Assembly (NCBI GenBank): GCA_027729925.1
Contig: JAQCEB010000001.1
Coordinates: 1-64,000, forward strand
DNA: 64,000 bases
Source: Actinomycetota bacterium
GTDB taxonomy: Bacteria; Actinomycetota; Acidimicrobiia; Actinomarinales; Actinomarinaceae
Reading direction: 5' to 3'
The notes beneath the pieces are model-generated. The model saw nothing but the letters and a program-made list of their open reading frames with translations. It did not search any database and was not told the origin of the DNA. The position numbers were made by a program, and so were the translations under genes. Numbering within the stretch: the first letter of the stretch is position 1; the number at the start of each line of letters is the position of its first letter. Below are positions 52,981 to 62,057 of the stretch, piece after piece.

Positions 52981-53638
52981 CATCGAAATTGTATATCAAA
53001 ATATTGATTTTGTAGTTTTAAATAAACCATTTGGTTTATTAACTCATCCTAAAAATTCTTCATCAGAATGGACTTTACAAGATTTTTTAATTGAGAATTT
53101 TGAACTAGAAGGATACGTTGAAAATGATCGAAAAGGAATAGTACATAGACTAGATAGAGTTACGAGTGGCTTAATTCTTTGCCCTTTAAACAATGACACA
53201 CATTATGAATTTGAAAAAAAATTTAAAGAAAGAGAAATTTTTAAAAAATATAGAGCTGTTGTTGAGGGAGTAATTTTTCCAAAAAAAGCAGAACTTGAGT
53301 TACCTTTAAGGCACTCAATAAAAAATAGAAAAAAAAGAGAAGTGCATCATGAAGGTAGAAGAGCTATAACTGAGTATGAATTAATTACTAATAATCAGCA
53401 ATTTTCATTATTAGATATTAACTTAGTAACAGGTAGAAATCATCAAATTAGAGCACATTTTGAATATATTAAATATCCAATAGTAAATGACGAATTATAT
53501 GGAGGAAAAAGAAATTCAAAAGTTCCTTCTTCTGCAATCTGTTTACAGGCATATAAGCTTACTTTTAATTATAAAAATGAAAATTATAGTTTTGAAATTA
53601 ATATCCCAGAATATTTTACTTCAATAATAAATATCTAA
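52973..53638 (+). CDS. RluA-family 23S rRNA/tRNA pseudouridine synthase with probable AUA start
   Basis: The catalytic domain runs over about 221 residues: IVYQNIDFVVLNKPFGLLTHP, the active-site HRLDRVTSGLILCPL with catalytic Asp, FKKYRAVVEG, GRNHQIRAHF and YPIVNDELYGG. There is no N-terminal S4 domain, unlike RluD. The frame opens after an in-frame stop at 52967 with codons AAA-ATA-AAT; ATA 52973 sits in an 8-base overlap with the lspA stop (ATAAATAA), as ATG does in several gene pairs here. An annotation from the first ordinary start (53342) would lose the active site. Confidence 0.85.
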   Translation: MNNIEIVYQNIDFVVLNKPFGLLTHPKNSSSEWTLQDFLIENFELEGYVENDRKGIVHRLDRVTSGLILCPLNNDTHYEFEKKFKEREIFKKYRAVVEGVIFPKKAELELPLRHSIKNRKKREVHHEGRRAITEYELITNNQQFSLLDINLVTGRNHQIRAHFEYIKYPIVNDELYGGKRNSKVPSSAICLQAYKLTFNYKNENYSFEINIPEYFTSIINI

Positions 53639-53666
53639 TTTTCATAATTTTCTTTAATATGTTTTT

Positions 53667-56600
53667 ATGAATAAATCTTTTGTACATTTACATGCGCATA
53701 CTGAGTACTCAATGCTTGATGGCGCAGCAAAAATTAAAGATTATCTAAAAAAGGTTTCAGATTTAAATCAACCAGCTGCTGCTATTACAGATCATGGTAA
53801 TTTATACGGTGCATTAGAGTTTTATGAAGAAGCAATTAAACTTGGGATTAAGCCAATTATTGGGTATGAAGCTTACATAACCCCTACTTCAAGGTTTGAA
53901 CGTCCTGAGAGAGATAAAAACAAAAGATATCATTTAACACTTCTTGCCGAAAATAATCAAGGTTATCAAAATCTTTTAGAATTAGTTAGTAAAGCTTATT
54001 TAGAAGGTTACTATTACAAACCACGCATCGATTATGAATTATTAGAAGAATATTCAACCGGTTTGATTGCTTTATCAGGTTGTTTGGGTGGTGAGATTGC
54101 ACAATTCTTAGCACCAGATGGCTCCAATGAAGAAGGTAATAACGAAGTAGTAAGAAGTTACGAAAAAGCATTGTTAGCTGCAAAAAAATATCAAAATATT
54201 TTTGGTAAAGAAAACTTTTTTATTGAATTACATAATCATGGAATTAACCAGCAAATTGAAATTCTGCCAGACTTAGTGAAAATATCACAAGAAATTGATG
54301 CTCCTCTTGTAGCTACAAATGACTCTCATTATGTAGAACAATTAGATTCATCTGCTCACGATGCATTGCTATGTGTTCAAACTAATGCAACATTGGATGA
54401 TGAAAATAGATTTAAATTTGAAGGTTCTGGTTATTATGTAAAGTCTTCAGAGGAGATGAGACTACTCTTTCCTGAAGAGTTATATCTAAATGCATGTGAT
54501 AATACTCTAAAAATTGCAGAGCGAATCGAATATAATTTTGACTTTAATCAAACTTTCCTTCCTGATTTTCCAGTAAGTGAAGATCAAAATGTAGAAGAAT
54601 TTTTGAAAAGAAAAGTTTTTAATGGTGCAAAAGATAAATATAAAAATTTAACTAAAGAAATTGAAAATAGAATAGATTATGAATTGGATGTAATTAACTC
54701 TATGGGTTACGCTTCTTATTTTTTAATTGTTGGAGACTTAATAGAGTTTGCTAAAAGTAATAAAATCCGCACAGGTGCTGGAAGAGGTTCAGCAGCGGGA
54801 TCTATAGTTTCATACTGTCTAGGTATAACAGGAATCGATCCTTTGAAATACGGTTTAATTTTTGAAAGATTTTTAAATAAAGGTAGAAAATCTCTACCGG
54901 ATATTGATATGGATTTTGATGAAAGATATAGAGCAGATGTTATTAATTATGCTATCGAAAAGTATGGTAAAGATAGAGTTGCACACATTGTTACTTTTGC
55001 AACTATTAAAGCAAAACAAGCAATAAGAGATTCAGCGAGAGTATTGGGATTACCTTTTTCTAGCGGAGACAAAGTAGCTAAATTAATGCCTCCGATGATA
55101 TTAGGAAACACAGCAACTATTTCTGAGTGCTTAAAATTAGATGAGGACAATTCAAGCGGTTACAGTAAAGAATTTTATAATGCGTCTGAAGAGCTAAGAA
55201 AAGAATACAGTTCAGATGATGAGGTTAAAAAAATTGTTGATATTGCATTAGGACTTGAAGGTTTAAGAAGGCAAGATGGAATACATGCTGCTGCGATAGT
55301 GATTTCACCTGAAAGTATAACTAATTATCTACCCATCCAAAGAAAAGGTGAGAGTTCAGAAATAGTTACTCAGTATGAAATGCATACAGTAGAAAAATTA
55401 GGCTTACTTAAAATGGATTTTCTAGGCTTAAGAAATTTATCAATTTTGGATAGAACCATCGAGTTAATCGGAGATCCAAATTTTGATATCGACAATGTGC
55501 CTTTAAATGATCCAAAAACGTATAAATTGTTTTCAGAAGGAAGAATGATTGGAGTATTTCAATTAGAAAGCCGGGTAGCTCAATCTGTTTCGAAAAACTT
55601 AAATCCAACTAGATTTGAAGATATTGTTGCTTTGGTTGCTTTAATTAGACCTGGACCATTAGGTGCTGGTATGCACAATGAATTTGCAAATAGAGCGAAC
55701 TCAAGGAAAGAAATTGAATATCTACACAAAGACTTGGAAGAAATATTATCAGAAACTTATGGAGTTATATTATATCAAGAACAAGTAATGCAAATAGCTG
55801 AAAAAATTGCTGGGTTAAATCTTCAGGAAGCTGACAATTTAAGAGTAGCAATGGGAAAGAAGATTCCTAAAGTTATGGAAGAACAAAGAATAAAATTTAC
55901 AGAAGGTGCTATTAAAAAAGGATACTCTGAACAATTTTCGATAGAACTTTTTGACCAAATTGCATATTTTGCAGGATATGGTTTTAATAAGAGCCATTCA
56001 GTTCCGTATGCATTGCTGGCATATCAAACTGCTTATTTAAAAGCAAATTATCCAGCAGAATACTTAGCAGCATGTTTAACTGCTGTAAAAAGAGACAAAG
56101 ATAGAACTGCAATTTTTTTATCCGAAGCTCGCGAAATTGGAGTTGCAGTTACAACTCCTGATATCAATGCAAGTTTTGAAGACTTTACTGTAAAGGAAAA
56201 CAAAATTTTGTTTGGAATTTCTGCTATTAGAAATGTAGGTGATATTACTGCAAATAAAATTGTCAAAGAGAGAGATTCTAATGGGCCTTACACATCGGTT
56301 GAAAATTTTCTTTCAAGAATTGATTCAAGATCATTAAATAAAAGAGGGGTCGAGGCATTAATCCAAGGGGGAGGACTAGACAAATTTGGACATACTAGAT
56401 TTGGTTTATACGAATCTGCAATTGATTTAATTGAAAAGGCTAAAAAAAATAAATCTCATTTAGCAAGCGTTCAGTCATCACTTTTTGATATTGAAGATGG
56501 CACAAATGACTTATTAGAGATTAGTAAAAAAGAATGGCCTAAAAAAGAATTCCTTGAAAGAGAAAGAGAAATGCTAGGTTTTTTTGTAAGTGAAGATCCA

Positions 56601-57161
56601 CTTGAGGGGTATGGAAAAATTCTTAGAGCTGAATCATCACATACAGTTTTAGAACTTCAAGATATTGATGATGAAGAAGAAATATCAGTAACAATATCAG
56701 GCCTCGTTTCTAATGTTCAAAAAAGAGTTTCAAGAAGGGGAAATCCTTGGATTCAATTTGACTTACAAGATATAACGGGAGCACTTAGTGTTTTGCTTTT
56801 TAATAAATTAGTAGAAAAATATAATAATTTATTTGATGGTGAAATTTATTTGAAAATAACGGGAACATATTCAGGAGGAAGTGAAAATACAATAAGAGCT
56901 AGGGATATTGAATTATTAGAACCTTCTAAACTAATAGAAAGTATTGACACCTCTCCATTAAGAATTTCTGTCAAAGAAAATAAGCTTGAGAAAAACAATT
57001 TAATTCTTCTTAAAGAACTTTTAACAAAATACCCTGGCCAATCAATTGTTGAATTAGAAGTTGATAGCAATGGAGAAATTAAATTATTAGAGCTCAAAGA
57101 AATTAGAGTAAGAAAAACAACTCAATTAAAAAATGAGATTGCAACCTTATTCTCAAACTAA
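53667..57161 (+). CDS. dnaE: DNA polymerase III alpha subunit (DnaE)
   Basis: The replicative polymerase, 1164 residues. Domains in order: PHP (HLHAHTEYSMLDGAAKI, TDHGNLYGALEF), polymerase core with PDIDMDFDERYR and GRGSAAGSIVSYCLG, the tandem HhH region, and a C-terminal OB fold (residues about 990-1080; GLVSNVQKRVSRRGNPW). The PHP metal residues look intact, so proofreading by PHP is possible. It stands alone after the pseudouridine synthase gene. Confidence 0.95.
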   Translation: MNKSFVHLHAHTEYSMLDGAAKIKDYLKKVSDLNQPAAAITDHGNLYGALEFYEEAIKLGIKPIIGYEAYITPTSRFERPERDKNKRYHLTLLAENNQGYQNLLELVSKAYLEGYYYKPRIDYELLEEYSTGLIALSGCLGGEIAQFLAPDGSNEEGNNEVVRSYEKALLAAKKYQNIFGKENFFIELHNHGINQQIEILPDLVKISQEIDAPLVATNDSHYVEQLDSSAHDALLCVQTNATLDDENRFKFEGSGYYVKSSEEMRLLFPEELYLNACDNTLKIAERIEYNFDFNQTFLPDFPVSEDQNVEEFLKRKVFNGAKDKYKNLTKEIENRIDYELDVINSMGYASYFLIVGDLIEFAKSNKIRTGAGRGSAAGSIVSYCLGITGIDPLKYGLIFERFLNKGRKSLPDIDMDFDERYRADVINYAIEKYGKDRVAHIVTFATIKAKQAIRDSARVLGLPFSSGDKVAKLMPPMILGNTATISECLKLDEDNSSGYSKEFYNASEELRKEYSSDDEVKKIVDIALGLEGLRRQDGIHAAAIVISPESITNYLPIQRKGESSEIVTQYEMHTVEKLGLLKMDFLGLRNLSILDRTIELIGDPNFDIDNVPLNDPKTYKLFSEGRMIGVFQLESRVAQSVSKNLNPTRFEDIVALVALIRPGPLGAGMHNEFANRANSRKEIEYLHKDLEEILSETYGVILYQEQVMQIAEKIAGLNLQEADNLRVAMGKKIPKVMEEQRIKFTEGAIKKGYSEQFSIELFDQIAYFAGYGFNKSHSVPYALLAYQTAYLKANYPAEYLAACLTAVKRDKDRTAIFLSEAREIGVAVTTPDINASFEDFTVKENKILFGISAIRNVGDITANKIVKERDSNGPYTSVENFLSRIDSRSLNKRGVEALIQGGGLDKFGHTRFGLYESAIDLIEKAKKNKSHLASVQSSLFDIEDGTNDLLEISKKEWPKKEFLEREREMLGFFVSEDPLEGYGKILRAESSHTVLELQDIDDEEEISVTISGLVSNVQKRVSRRGNPWIQFDLQDITGALSVLLFNKLVEKYNNLFDGEIYLKITGTYSGGSENTIRARDIELLEPSKLIESIDTSPLRISVKENKLEKNNLILLKELLTKYPGQSIVELEVDSNGEIKLLELKEIRVRKTTQLKNEIATLFSN

Positions 57162-57174
57162 TTATTATTTAGTT

Positions 57175-57384
57175 ATGGCATTAAATTTAGAAGAATTTAT
57201 TTCAAGATTTAAAAAGAGAGCAGAAGCTGTTAAAAGTAGATCTATCCCCCCAATAGGAGGTGATGAAAGAACTGCTTTCATAAAACAAGCTGAAATTGAT
57301 TATCAAGATTTTATGATTATTTCAGATTCCGAAATAGAAGTAAATGATGAGTATTTAATTTTAAGATATAAGTTGGATAAATAA
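57175..57384 (+). CDS. Small hypothetical protein
   Basis: The start is ATG 57175, 14 bases after dnaE; a longer reading from 57133 would overlap dnaE. The 69-residue product has a basic amphipathic N-terminus (LEEFISRFKKRAEAVKSR), a short loop IPPIGGDER, and an acidic strand-rich C-terminus. No family is recognised. Its stop abuts the convergent thyX stop with no gap. Confidence 0.6.
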   Translation: MALNLEEFISRFKKRAEAVKSRSIPPIGGDERTAFIKQAEIDYQDFMIISDSEIEVNDEYLILRYKLDK

Positions 57385-58044
57385 TTACAAGTTTTTATTC
57401 ATTGGAAAAATTTTATTAATTACTTCAGCACAAGCATTAGCAATTTCCATATGTTCTTTTTGTGTGCCATTTGCAGATCTTAATTGAATATAGTGTATCC
57501 AGCTTCTTAAAGTTCCATTCATATACAACCTGCTAACAGTATTACCTTCTGGCAGCACAGATCGAGCTTGCTCTTTTGCTATTCCATTTTCAATTGCCCA
57601 ATTATAAGTTTCAATAGCTTTATCTATAAGATGTTGTTGTTTTGTTGCCCAAGATTCATTTATTTTTTGATCATCTGTTGGAATTGAGTTTTGTCTGTTT
57701 TTAAGATCTTGTAAACGCGCTTCTCTTATTACAAACTCTAAATCTTTTACAGGGTTTGCATACCTTTGACTAAATTCTTGAAAACTGAACGATCTGTGTC
57801 TTAACATTTGTCTTGCTATGTCTCTGGTTGTTTCAATTTCAAGGCACGCACTAACCATTTCTAAAGGAGACCAATGAGAATTTTTAATTAAATACTCAAT
57901 CAACTTTTCAGAAGTTTCTGTGTTTAATTGATTTGATGGGTTTGAAACTCTTGCACAAAATGCTACAAGTTCTTGTGCATTATCAATACCAAAGTTTGAG
58001 ATCTCTTCAGTTGGTTTAGAATAACTTATTAATTTAACTTTCAT
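57385..58044 (-). CDS. thyX: FAD-dependent thymidylate synthase ThyX
   Basis: ThyX makes dTMP from dUMP using FADH2 and methylene-tetrahydrofolate. The 219-residue protein has the signature RHRSFSFQEFSQRYA (RHRxxSxxxxSxR) in the middle and an arginine-rich C-terminal region (VLPEGNTVSRLYMNGTLRSW). This replaces ThyA in many small genomes and in actinobacteria. It is divergent from a small membrane gene. Confidence 0.94.
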   Translation of the reverse strand: MKVKLISYSKPTEEISNFGIDNAQELVAFCARVSNPSNQLNTETSEKLIEYLIKNSHWSPLEMVSACLEIETTRDIARQMLRHRSFSFQEFSQRYANPVKDLEFVIREARLQDLKNRQNSIPTDDQKINESWATKQQHLIDKAIETYNWAIENGIAKEQARSVLPEGNTVSRLYMNGTLRSWIHYIQLRSANGTQKEHMEIANACAEVINKIFPMNKNL

Positions 58045-58074
58045 TTATGTAACTATATTAAAATATTTAAAAAT

Positions 58075-58341
58075 ATGTTTTTACTTAGAATAATTGTTTT
58101 TTTAATAATCTCTGCCTTATTGTTAATACTTAGTTATCCATTATTAATTGTATTTGATATTTCCAGGGGTGGTAATGGATTTGGTATTTGTGATGATCTA
58201 GTTTTATGTTCTATACCGATAACAGAAGGACCACGATTATTAGTTTTATTAATTTCTTTATTTTTTATTTTAGTTCTAATGTTAAGAGGTGTCATGAGGT
58301 TGATTAGTTCACTGAATAAGGAAAAATCTATTCTTTTATAA
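58075..58341 (+). CDS. Hypothetical small two-helix membrane protein
   Basis: 88 residues with membrane helices about 4-27 and 55-75. The loop between them contains two cysteines (GICDDLVLCSIP), perhaps a disulfide outside the membrane. No family is recognised. It overlaps the convergent EamA gene by 14 bases. Confidence 0.5.
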   Translation: MFLLRIIVFLIISALLLILSYPLLIVFDISRGGNGFGICDDLVLCSIPITEGPRLLVLLISLFFILVLMLRGVMRLISSLNKEKSILL

Positions 58342-59167
58342 CAATAAAGATAGAAAATAAAACCATGGAAACACCTATCCAATTTAAAAAACCTAAAATT
58401 TCCTTAGCCACCAATATTCCAATTAGTAATGCAAAAATAGCTTCTAGGCTTAGAATCAAAGCAGAAGTTGACGCAGATATAAATTTTTGACCGTATAACT
58501 GTAGATAAAAAGCTGCAACATTTACAACTAATCCTAAAAATATAATTGGAAAAATTAATTCGCTTAAAAGGTAAAAATTATTTTTAGTTAAAAAAGGTAT
58601 ACAAAGTAATGCACCAGTCAAAGATTGTATAAACATTAACTGAGAAATTTCAAATTTATTAACATACTTTTCTACTAAAACGATATGAACTGCATAGGAA
58701 AAAGCACAAAGTAAAGTAAAAAAATTTCCAGTAATTTGGGATAAATCGTTAATTGAAATGAGAAGTATTCCTATAAAGCCAATAAATGAAAAGAAATAAT
58801 TCTTTTTTGGAATTTTATTTTTATTTAGAAATCTAGATATAAAAGGAGTTAGTACTATATAAAATCCTGTAACGATGCCTGAATTTATAGAACTAGTAGT
58901 TAAAAGACCTTGAGTTTGAGTTATGTAACCTAACCACAAGAATAAACCCATTAAAATACCAGGCTTTAAAATCATTTTATTTGGAATGCCGCCAATAATA
59001 AAAAATAAAATAGCAGCAATAAAATATCTGGTAAAAACTATAAACACTGGTTCAACGCTTTGAAGTAAATTTTTAACTATCAAAAATGTAGAACCAAAAA
59101 ATAAAGATGAAATAAATAAAGCTAAATATGCTTTTAGTCTCTTATTCTTGACCATTGGAATGAACAT
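58328..59167 (-). CDS. EamA/DMT-family membrane transporter
   Basis: 279 residues with ten membrane helices in two EamA repeats (LFFGSTFLIVKNLLQSVEP at residue 18; the second half has LFALLIGILVAKEILGFLNW). Members export metabolites such as amino acids or nucleotide derivatives; the substrate is not readable. It is divergent from nth. Confidence 0.85.
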   Translation of the reverse strand: MFIPMVKNKRLKAYLALFISSLFFGSTFLIVKNLLQSVEPVFIVFTRYFIAAILFFIIGGIPNKMILKPGILMGLFLWLGYITQTQGLLTTSSINSGIVTGFYIVLTPFISRFLNKNKIPKKNYFFSFIGFIGILLISINDLSQITGNFFTLLCAFSYAVHIVLVEKYVNKFEISQLMFIQSLTGALLCIPFLTKNNFYLLSELIFPIIFLGLVVNVAAFYLQLYGQKFISASTSALILSLEAIFALLIGILVAKEILGFLNWIGVSMVLFSIFIVIKE

Positions 59168-59193
59168 TATTATATATATCTTAAAATAAATTT

Positions 59194-59835
59194 ATGAGTA
59201 CTAAGAAACAAATTAAAGGTAAAAAAATTTTAAATATTTTAGAAGAGATTTATCCTTCAGTTCCAATTCCGTTAAATCATGAAGACCCATTCACATTATT
59301 AGTAGCAGTTGTCTTGTCTGCTCAATGTACTGATGTTAGAGTAAATCAAGTTACTCCTTCATTATTCAGAGAAGGAGGTACTCCAAATAAAATGGCTAAA
59401 TTACCTTTAAAAAAAATTGAAAAAATAATAAGACCATGTGGGTTGTCTCCACAGAAATCAAAAGCAATAAAAAATTTATCTTCTTTAATAGTTGAAAAAT
59501 ATAACTCTAAAGTTCCTGAGAGTTTTAGTGAACTTGAAAGTTTGCCAGGGGTCGGACACAAAACAGCATCAGTAGTTATGAGTCAAGCATTTAATATCCC
59601 AGCGTTTCCAATAGATACTCATATTCATCGACTTGCTTGGAGGTGGGGTTTGTCGTCAGGCAAAAATGTAATACAAACTGAGAAAGATTTAAAAAAAATT
59701 TTCCCTGAAAATAAATGGAATAAACTACATTTACAATTAATTTTTTATGGAAGAGAATATTGTCCTGCACGTGGACATGATTTAAGTAAATGTAAAATTT
59801 GTCAACTCTATAGAAGAAAGAGTAATTTTAAGTAA
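59194..59835 (+). CDS. nth: Endonuclease III
   Basis: Nth removes oxidised pyrimidines from DNA and nicks the abasic site. The 213-residue protein has the HhH motif LPGVGHKTASVVMS with the catalytic lysine, and PIDTHIHRLAWRWG with the catalytic aspartate. The C-terminal iron-sulfur loop reads CPARGHDLSKCKIC with only three cysteines; the fourth of the usual C-x6-C-x2-C-x5-C pattern is missing, though this variant may occur in some families. Confidence 0.9.
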   Translation: MSTKKQIKGKKILNILEEIYPSVPIPLNHEDPFTLLVAVVLSAQCTDVRVNQVTPSLFREGGTPNKMAKLPLKKIEKIIRPCGLSPQKSKAIKNLSSLIVEKYNSKVPESFSELESLPGVGHKTASVVMSQAFNIPAFPIDTHIHRLAWRWGLSSGKNVIQTEKDLKKIFPENKWNKLHLQLIFYGREYCPARGHDLSKCKICQLYRRKSNFK

Positions 59836-59879
59836 ACCTTCACAAAAATTTATTTTTTAACATTGTCTATATTTGAATA

Positions 59880-60587
59880 ATGGATATAAATTTTAGTATT
59901 GCCTTTATATTTGGAATATTGTCCTTTTTCTCTCCATGCGTATTGCCATTAGTTCCAGGTTATTTATCAATTTTTTCACTACAAGGGAAAAGTAGATATG
60001 ACAAAGTAGTTGGTTCTTTACAATTTATTTTAGGATTCTCGCTAGTTTTCATTTCGTTAGCCGCAATCACAACTACAGTTGGTTCATTTTTTACTAAAAA
60101 CTCAAGCACATTATCTAAGATAAGCGGAGTAATAATTATTACTTTTGGACTTATATTATTAATTCCAAAATTAAATTCAAACTATTTCTATAGTTCAAAT
60201 TTTATTAATATTGACAAATTTAAAAAAACGAAAAATTTTGTGATGGGTTTTACTTTTGGATTTGGATTTACTCCATGTATTGGACCAGTTTTAGGAGCAC
60301 TTTTAACGTTATCTTCAAATTCAGATACAGCTCAAACAGGAATACTATATTTGGTATTTTTTTCTATTGGACTTGGTATTCCATTTTTTACAATATCTAT
60401 AATTTCAAATAGTGTTAACTACAAAAATAGATTCTTTATTAGTTTTCAAAAAATTTCATCAAAACTTTCTGGTGTTACTTTAATATTTATTGGATCACTT
60501 ATTTATTTAGATAAAATGTATATTTTAGCCTCTTTTTTTCAAAAACTATTAATAAACCTTAATCTTGAGTGGTTAAGTACAATTTAA
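59880..60587 (+). CDS. ccdA: Cytochrome c biogenesis membrane protein CcdA
   Basis: CcdA moves electrons from cytoplasmic thioredoxin to extracytoplasmic thiol proteins. The 235-residue protein has six membrane helices and the two conserved cysteines C20 (FFSPCVLPL) and C133 (GFTPCIGPVL). It is the likely electron source for CcmG/CcmH of the ccm operon 45 kb away on the opposite strand. Four bases separate it from the ygfZ-like gene. Confidence 0.92.
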   Translation: MDINFSIAFIFGILSFFSPCVLPLVPGYLSIFSLQGKSRYDKVVGSLQFILGFSLVFISLAAITTTVGSFFTKNSSTLSKISGVIIITFGLILLIPKLNSNYFYSSNFINIDKFKKTKNFVMGFTFGFGFTPCIGPVLGALLTLSSNSDTAQTGILYLVFFSIGLGIPFFTISIISNSVNYKNRFFISFQKISSKLSGVTLIFIGSLIYLDKMYILASFFQKLLINLNLEWLSTI

Positions 60588-60590
60588 AAT

Positions 60591-61157
60591 ATGATTAATC
60601 TTCACTCCAATTATGCACTTAAAATTTCCGGTAAAGATTCGTATAAATTTATTGATTCGCTAATTTCAAATAAAATTGAAAATGAAAAATTTAAAGGTTC
60701 TTATTTATTAAAACCTGATGGAAAAATTGATTATTGGTTTTTAACTACCTTGAAGAATGAAGATATATTAATTCTTCAACAAAAGGAAGAACTTTTAAAA
60801 ATAAAAAATTCATTAGAAAAATATAAAATTCGAATTATTTGTGAACTTGAAATTATTAAAGAAAACTATGTTTTAAATGTTTCAAATCAAAATGATAAAT
60901 TAATTATTGAAAAATTAGATAAGCCATTCCAGGAAGAAAATTGGAATGAGGTTTGTTTAAAACTTGCTTTACCTACTTCTGAAATAACATTAAATGGTTT
61001 GATGCCAAATGAAGTAAACATGCTTGATAGTCTTGTTGATTACTACAAAGGTTGTTTTCTAGGTCAAGAACAAACATCACGAGTAAAATTTAGAGGAAAA
61101 CCAAGAAGAATCCTTAAAACGAATGACTCTAATATTCAAGAAATTGTAAAAATTTAA
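60591..61157 (+). CDS. YgfZ/GcvT-like folate-binding protein (short form)
   Basis: 188 residues. The family hallmark is near the end: YKGCFLGQEQTSRV (K-G-C-x-x-G-Q-E). The N-terminal segment (ISGKDSYKFIDSLISNKIEN) matches the folate-binding domain. Usual YgfZ proteins are about 300 residues, so the C-terminal beta-domain is lost. YgfZ proteins help iron-sulfur cluster enzymes in a folate-dependent way. Confidence 0.82.
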   Translation: MINLHSNYALKISGKDSYKFIDSLISNKIENEKFKGSYLLKPDGKIDYWFLTTLKNEDILILQQKEELLKIKNSLEKYKIRIICELEIIKENYVLNVSNQNDKLIIEKLDKPFQEENWNEVCLKLALPTSEITLNGLMPNEVNMLDSLVDYYKGCFLGQEQTSRVKFRGKPRRILKTNDSNIQEIVKI

Positions 61158-61165
61158 TATAAATT

Positions 61166-61477
61166 ATGCACTTAAGATGCAGTTTCTGCGGTAGGACAGT
61201 ATTTCAAAATAAATCACCCGAATATACTTTGTGTTCAATTAATTGTAAAAAATTATTTATTAATAAACAAGAGATTGATTATTACGAAAATAAAATTATG
61301 GAGCTTTTGGATATTAAGACAATTCAAGTATCAGAATTACAGAATCATTTTAAAATTCATGAAAAATTTAAAGTCGTTTCTGCTGTTCGAAGACTTATAT
61401 ATTTTAGAAAATTTATAAAAGCTAAAACAAAAAATGAAATTTCACAAAGAAGTTATATTTTTAAAGTGAAAAAATAG
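61166..61477 (+). CDS. Hypothetical zinc-finger protein
   Basis: 103 residues. An N-terminal zinc-finger-like pattern CSFCGRTVF...CSINCKK (four cysteines) is followed by a helical, lysine-rich part that might be a winged helix (LLDIKTIQVSELQNHF...VVSAVRRLIYFRKF). Nucleic-acid binding is possible. Ends overlap the convergent gene by 17 bases. Confidence 0.5.
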   Translation: MHLRCSFCGRTVFQNKSPEYTLCSINCKKLFINKQEIDYYENKIMELLDIKTIQVSELQNHFKIHEKFKVVSAVRRLIYFRKFIKAKTKNEISQRSYIFKVKK

Positions 61478-62057
61478 CGCCTTTGTCGAATTTTTTTAGA
61501 GAAAATTGTACTATCGGACCAACACTTAATACCATAATTATCGTACCCACTCCATATGATCCGCCTAAAATTACACCAACAACAAATGCTGTAAAGTCTA
61601 TTGCAATTCGAGTAACTCTAATACTTGGGCCAAGTTTTGAAATACCAACCATTATTCCATCCCTTGGACCAGGTCCAAGTCCTGCACCTACATAAACCCC
61701 AACTCCAACTGCAAAAAATATTGTTCCAAAAACTAGATAAAAAACTTTTATTAAGAGTAATTTTGGTGATGGTAAAAATATCATAACCACATCTATAACA
61801 TTTCCAATTATTAGAATGTTCAATATTGTTCCTATAAAAGGTTTTTGTTTTAGCGGTATCCAACCAATTAAGAGAATGAAACCTGTAATAACTCCAGCAA
61901 ATCCAATTTTTACATTTATTACTTGGCTAAAACCATCATGGAAAACATCCCAAGAATTTAATCCTAAGTCAGCCTCTATTGTAAAAGCCAAGCCAAATCC
62001 ACATAAAAATAATCCAAAAATAAGTTGAGGCAATCTAGAAATTATTAATTTATTCAT
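61461..62057 (-). CDS. YczE/YitT-like membrane protein
   Basis: The start is ATG 62057, overlapping the upstream stop as ATGAATAA; a reading from 62075 is rejected. The 198-residue product has five to six membrane helices with GLFLCGFGLAFTIEADLGLNSWDVFHDG and the family-like VGAGLGPGPRDGIMVG loop. YczE-type proteins are of unknown function; one member affects surfactin/competence in Bacillus. Confidence 0.8.
   Translation of the reverse strand: MNKLIISRLPQLIFGLFLCGFGLAFTIEADLGLNSWDVFHDGFSQVINVKIGFAGVITGFILLIGWIPLKQKPFIGTILNILIIGNVIDVVMIFLPSPKLLLIKVFYLVFGTIFFAVGVGVYVGAGLGPGPRDGIMVGISKLGPSIRVTRIAIDFTAFVVGVILGGSYGVGTIIMVLSVGPIVQFSLKKFDKGAIFSL

Noticed and set aside
52967..53344. Pseudogene or frameshift explanation for the RluA-family gene
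   Set aside because: The frame is intact from 52970 to 53638 with all family motifs in one frame and in order; only the start codon is unusual.
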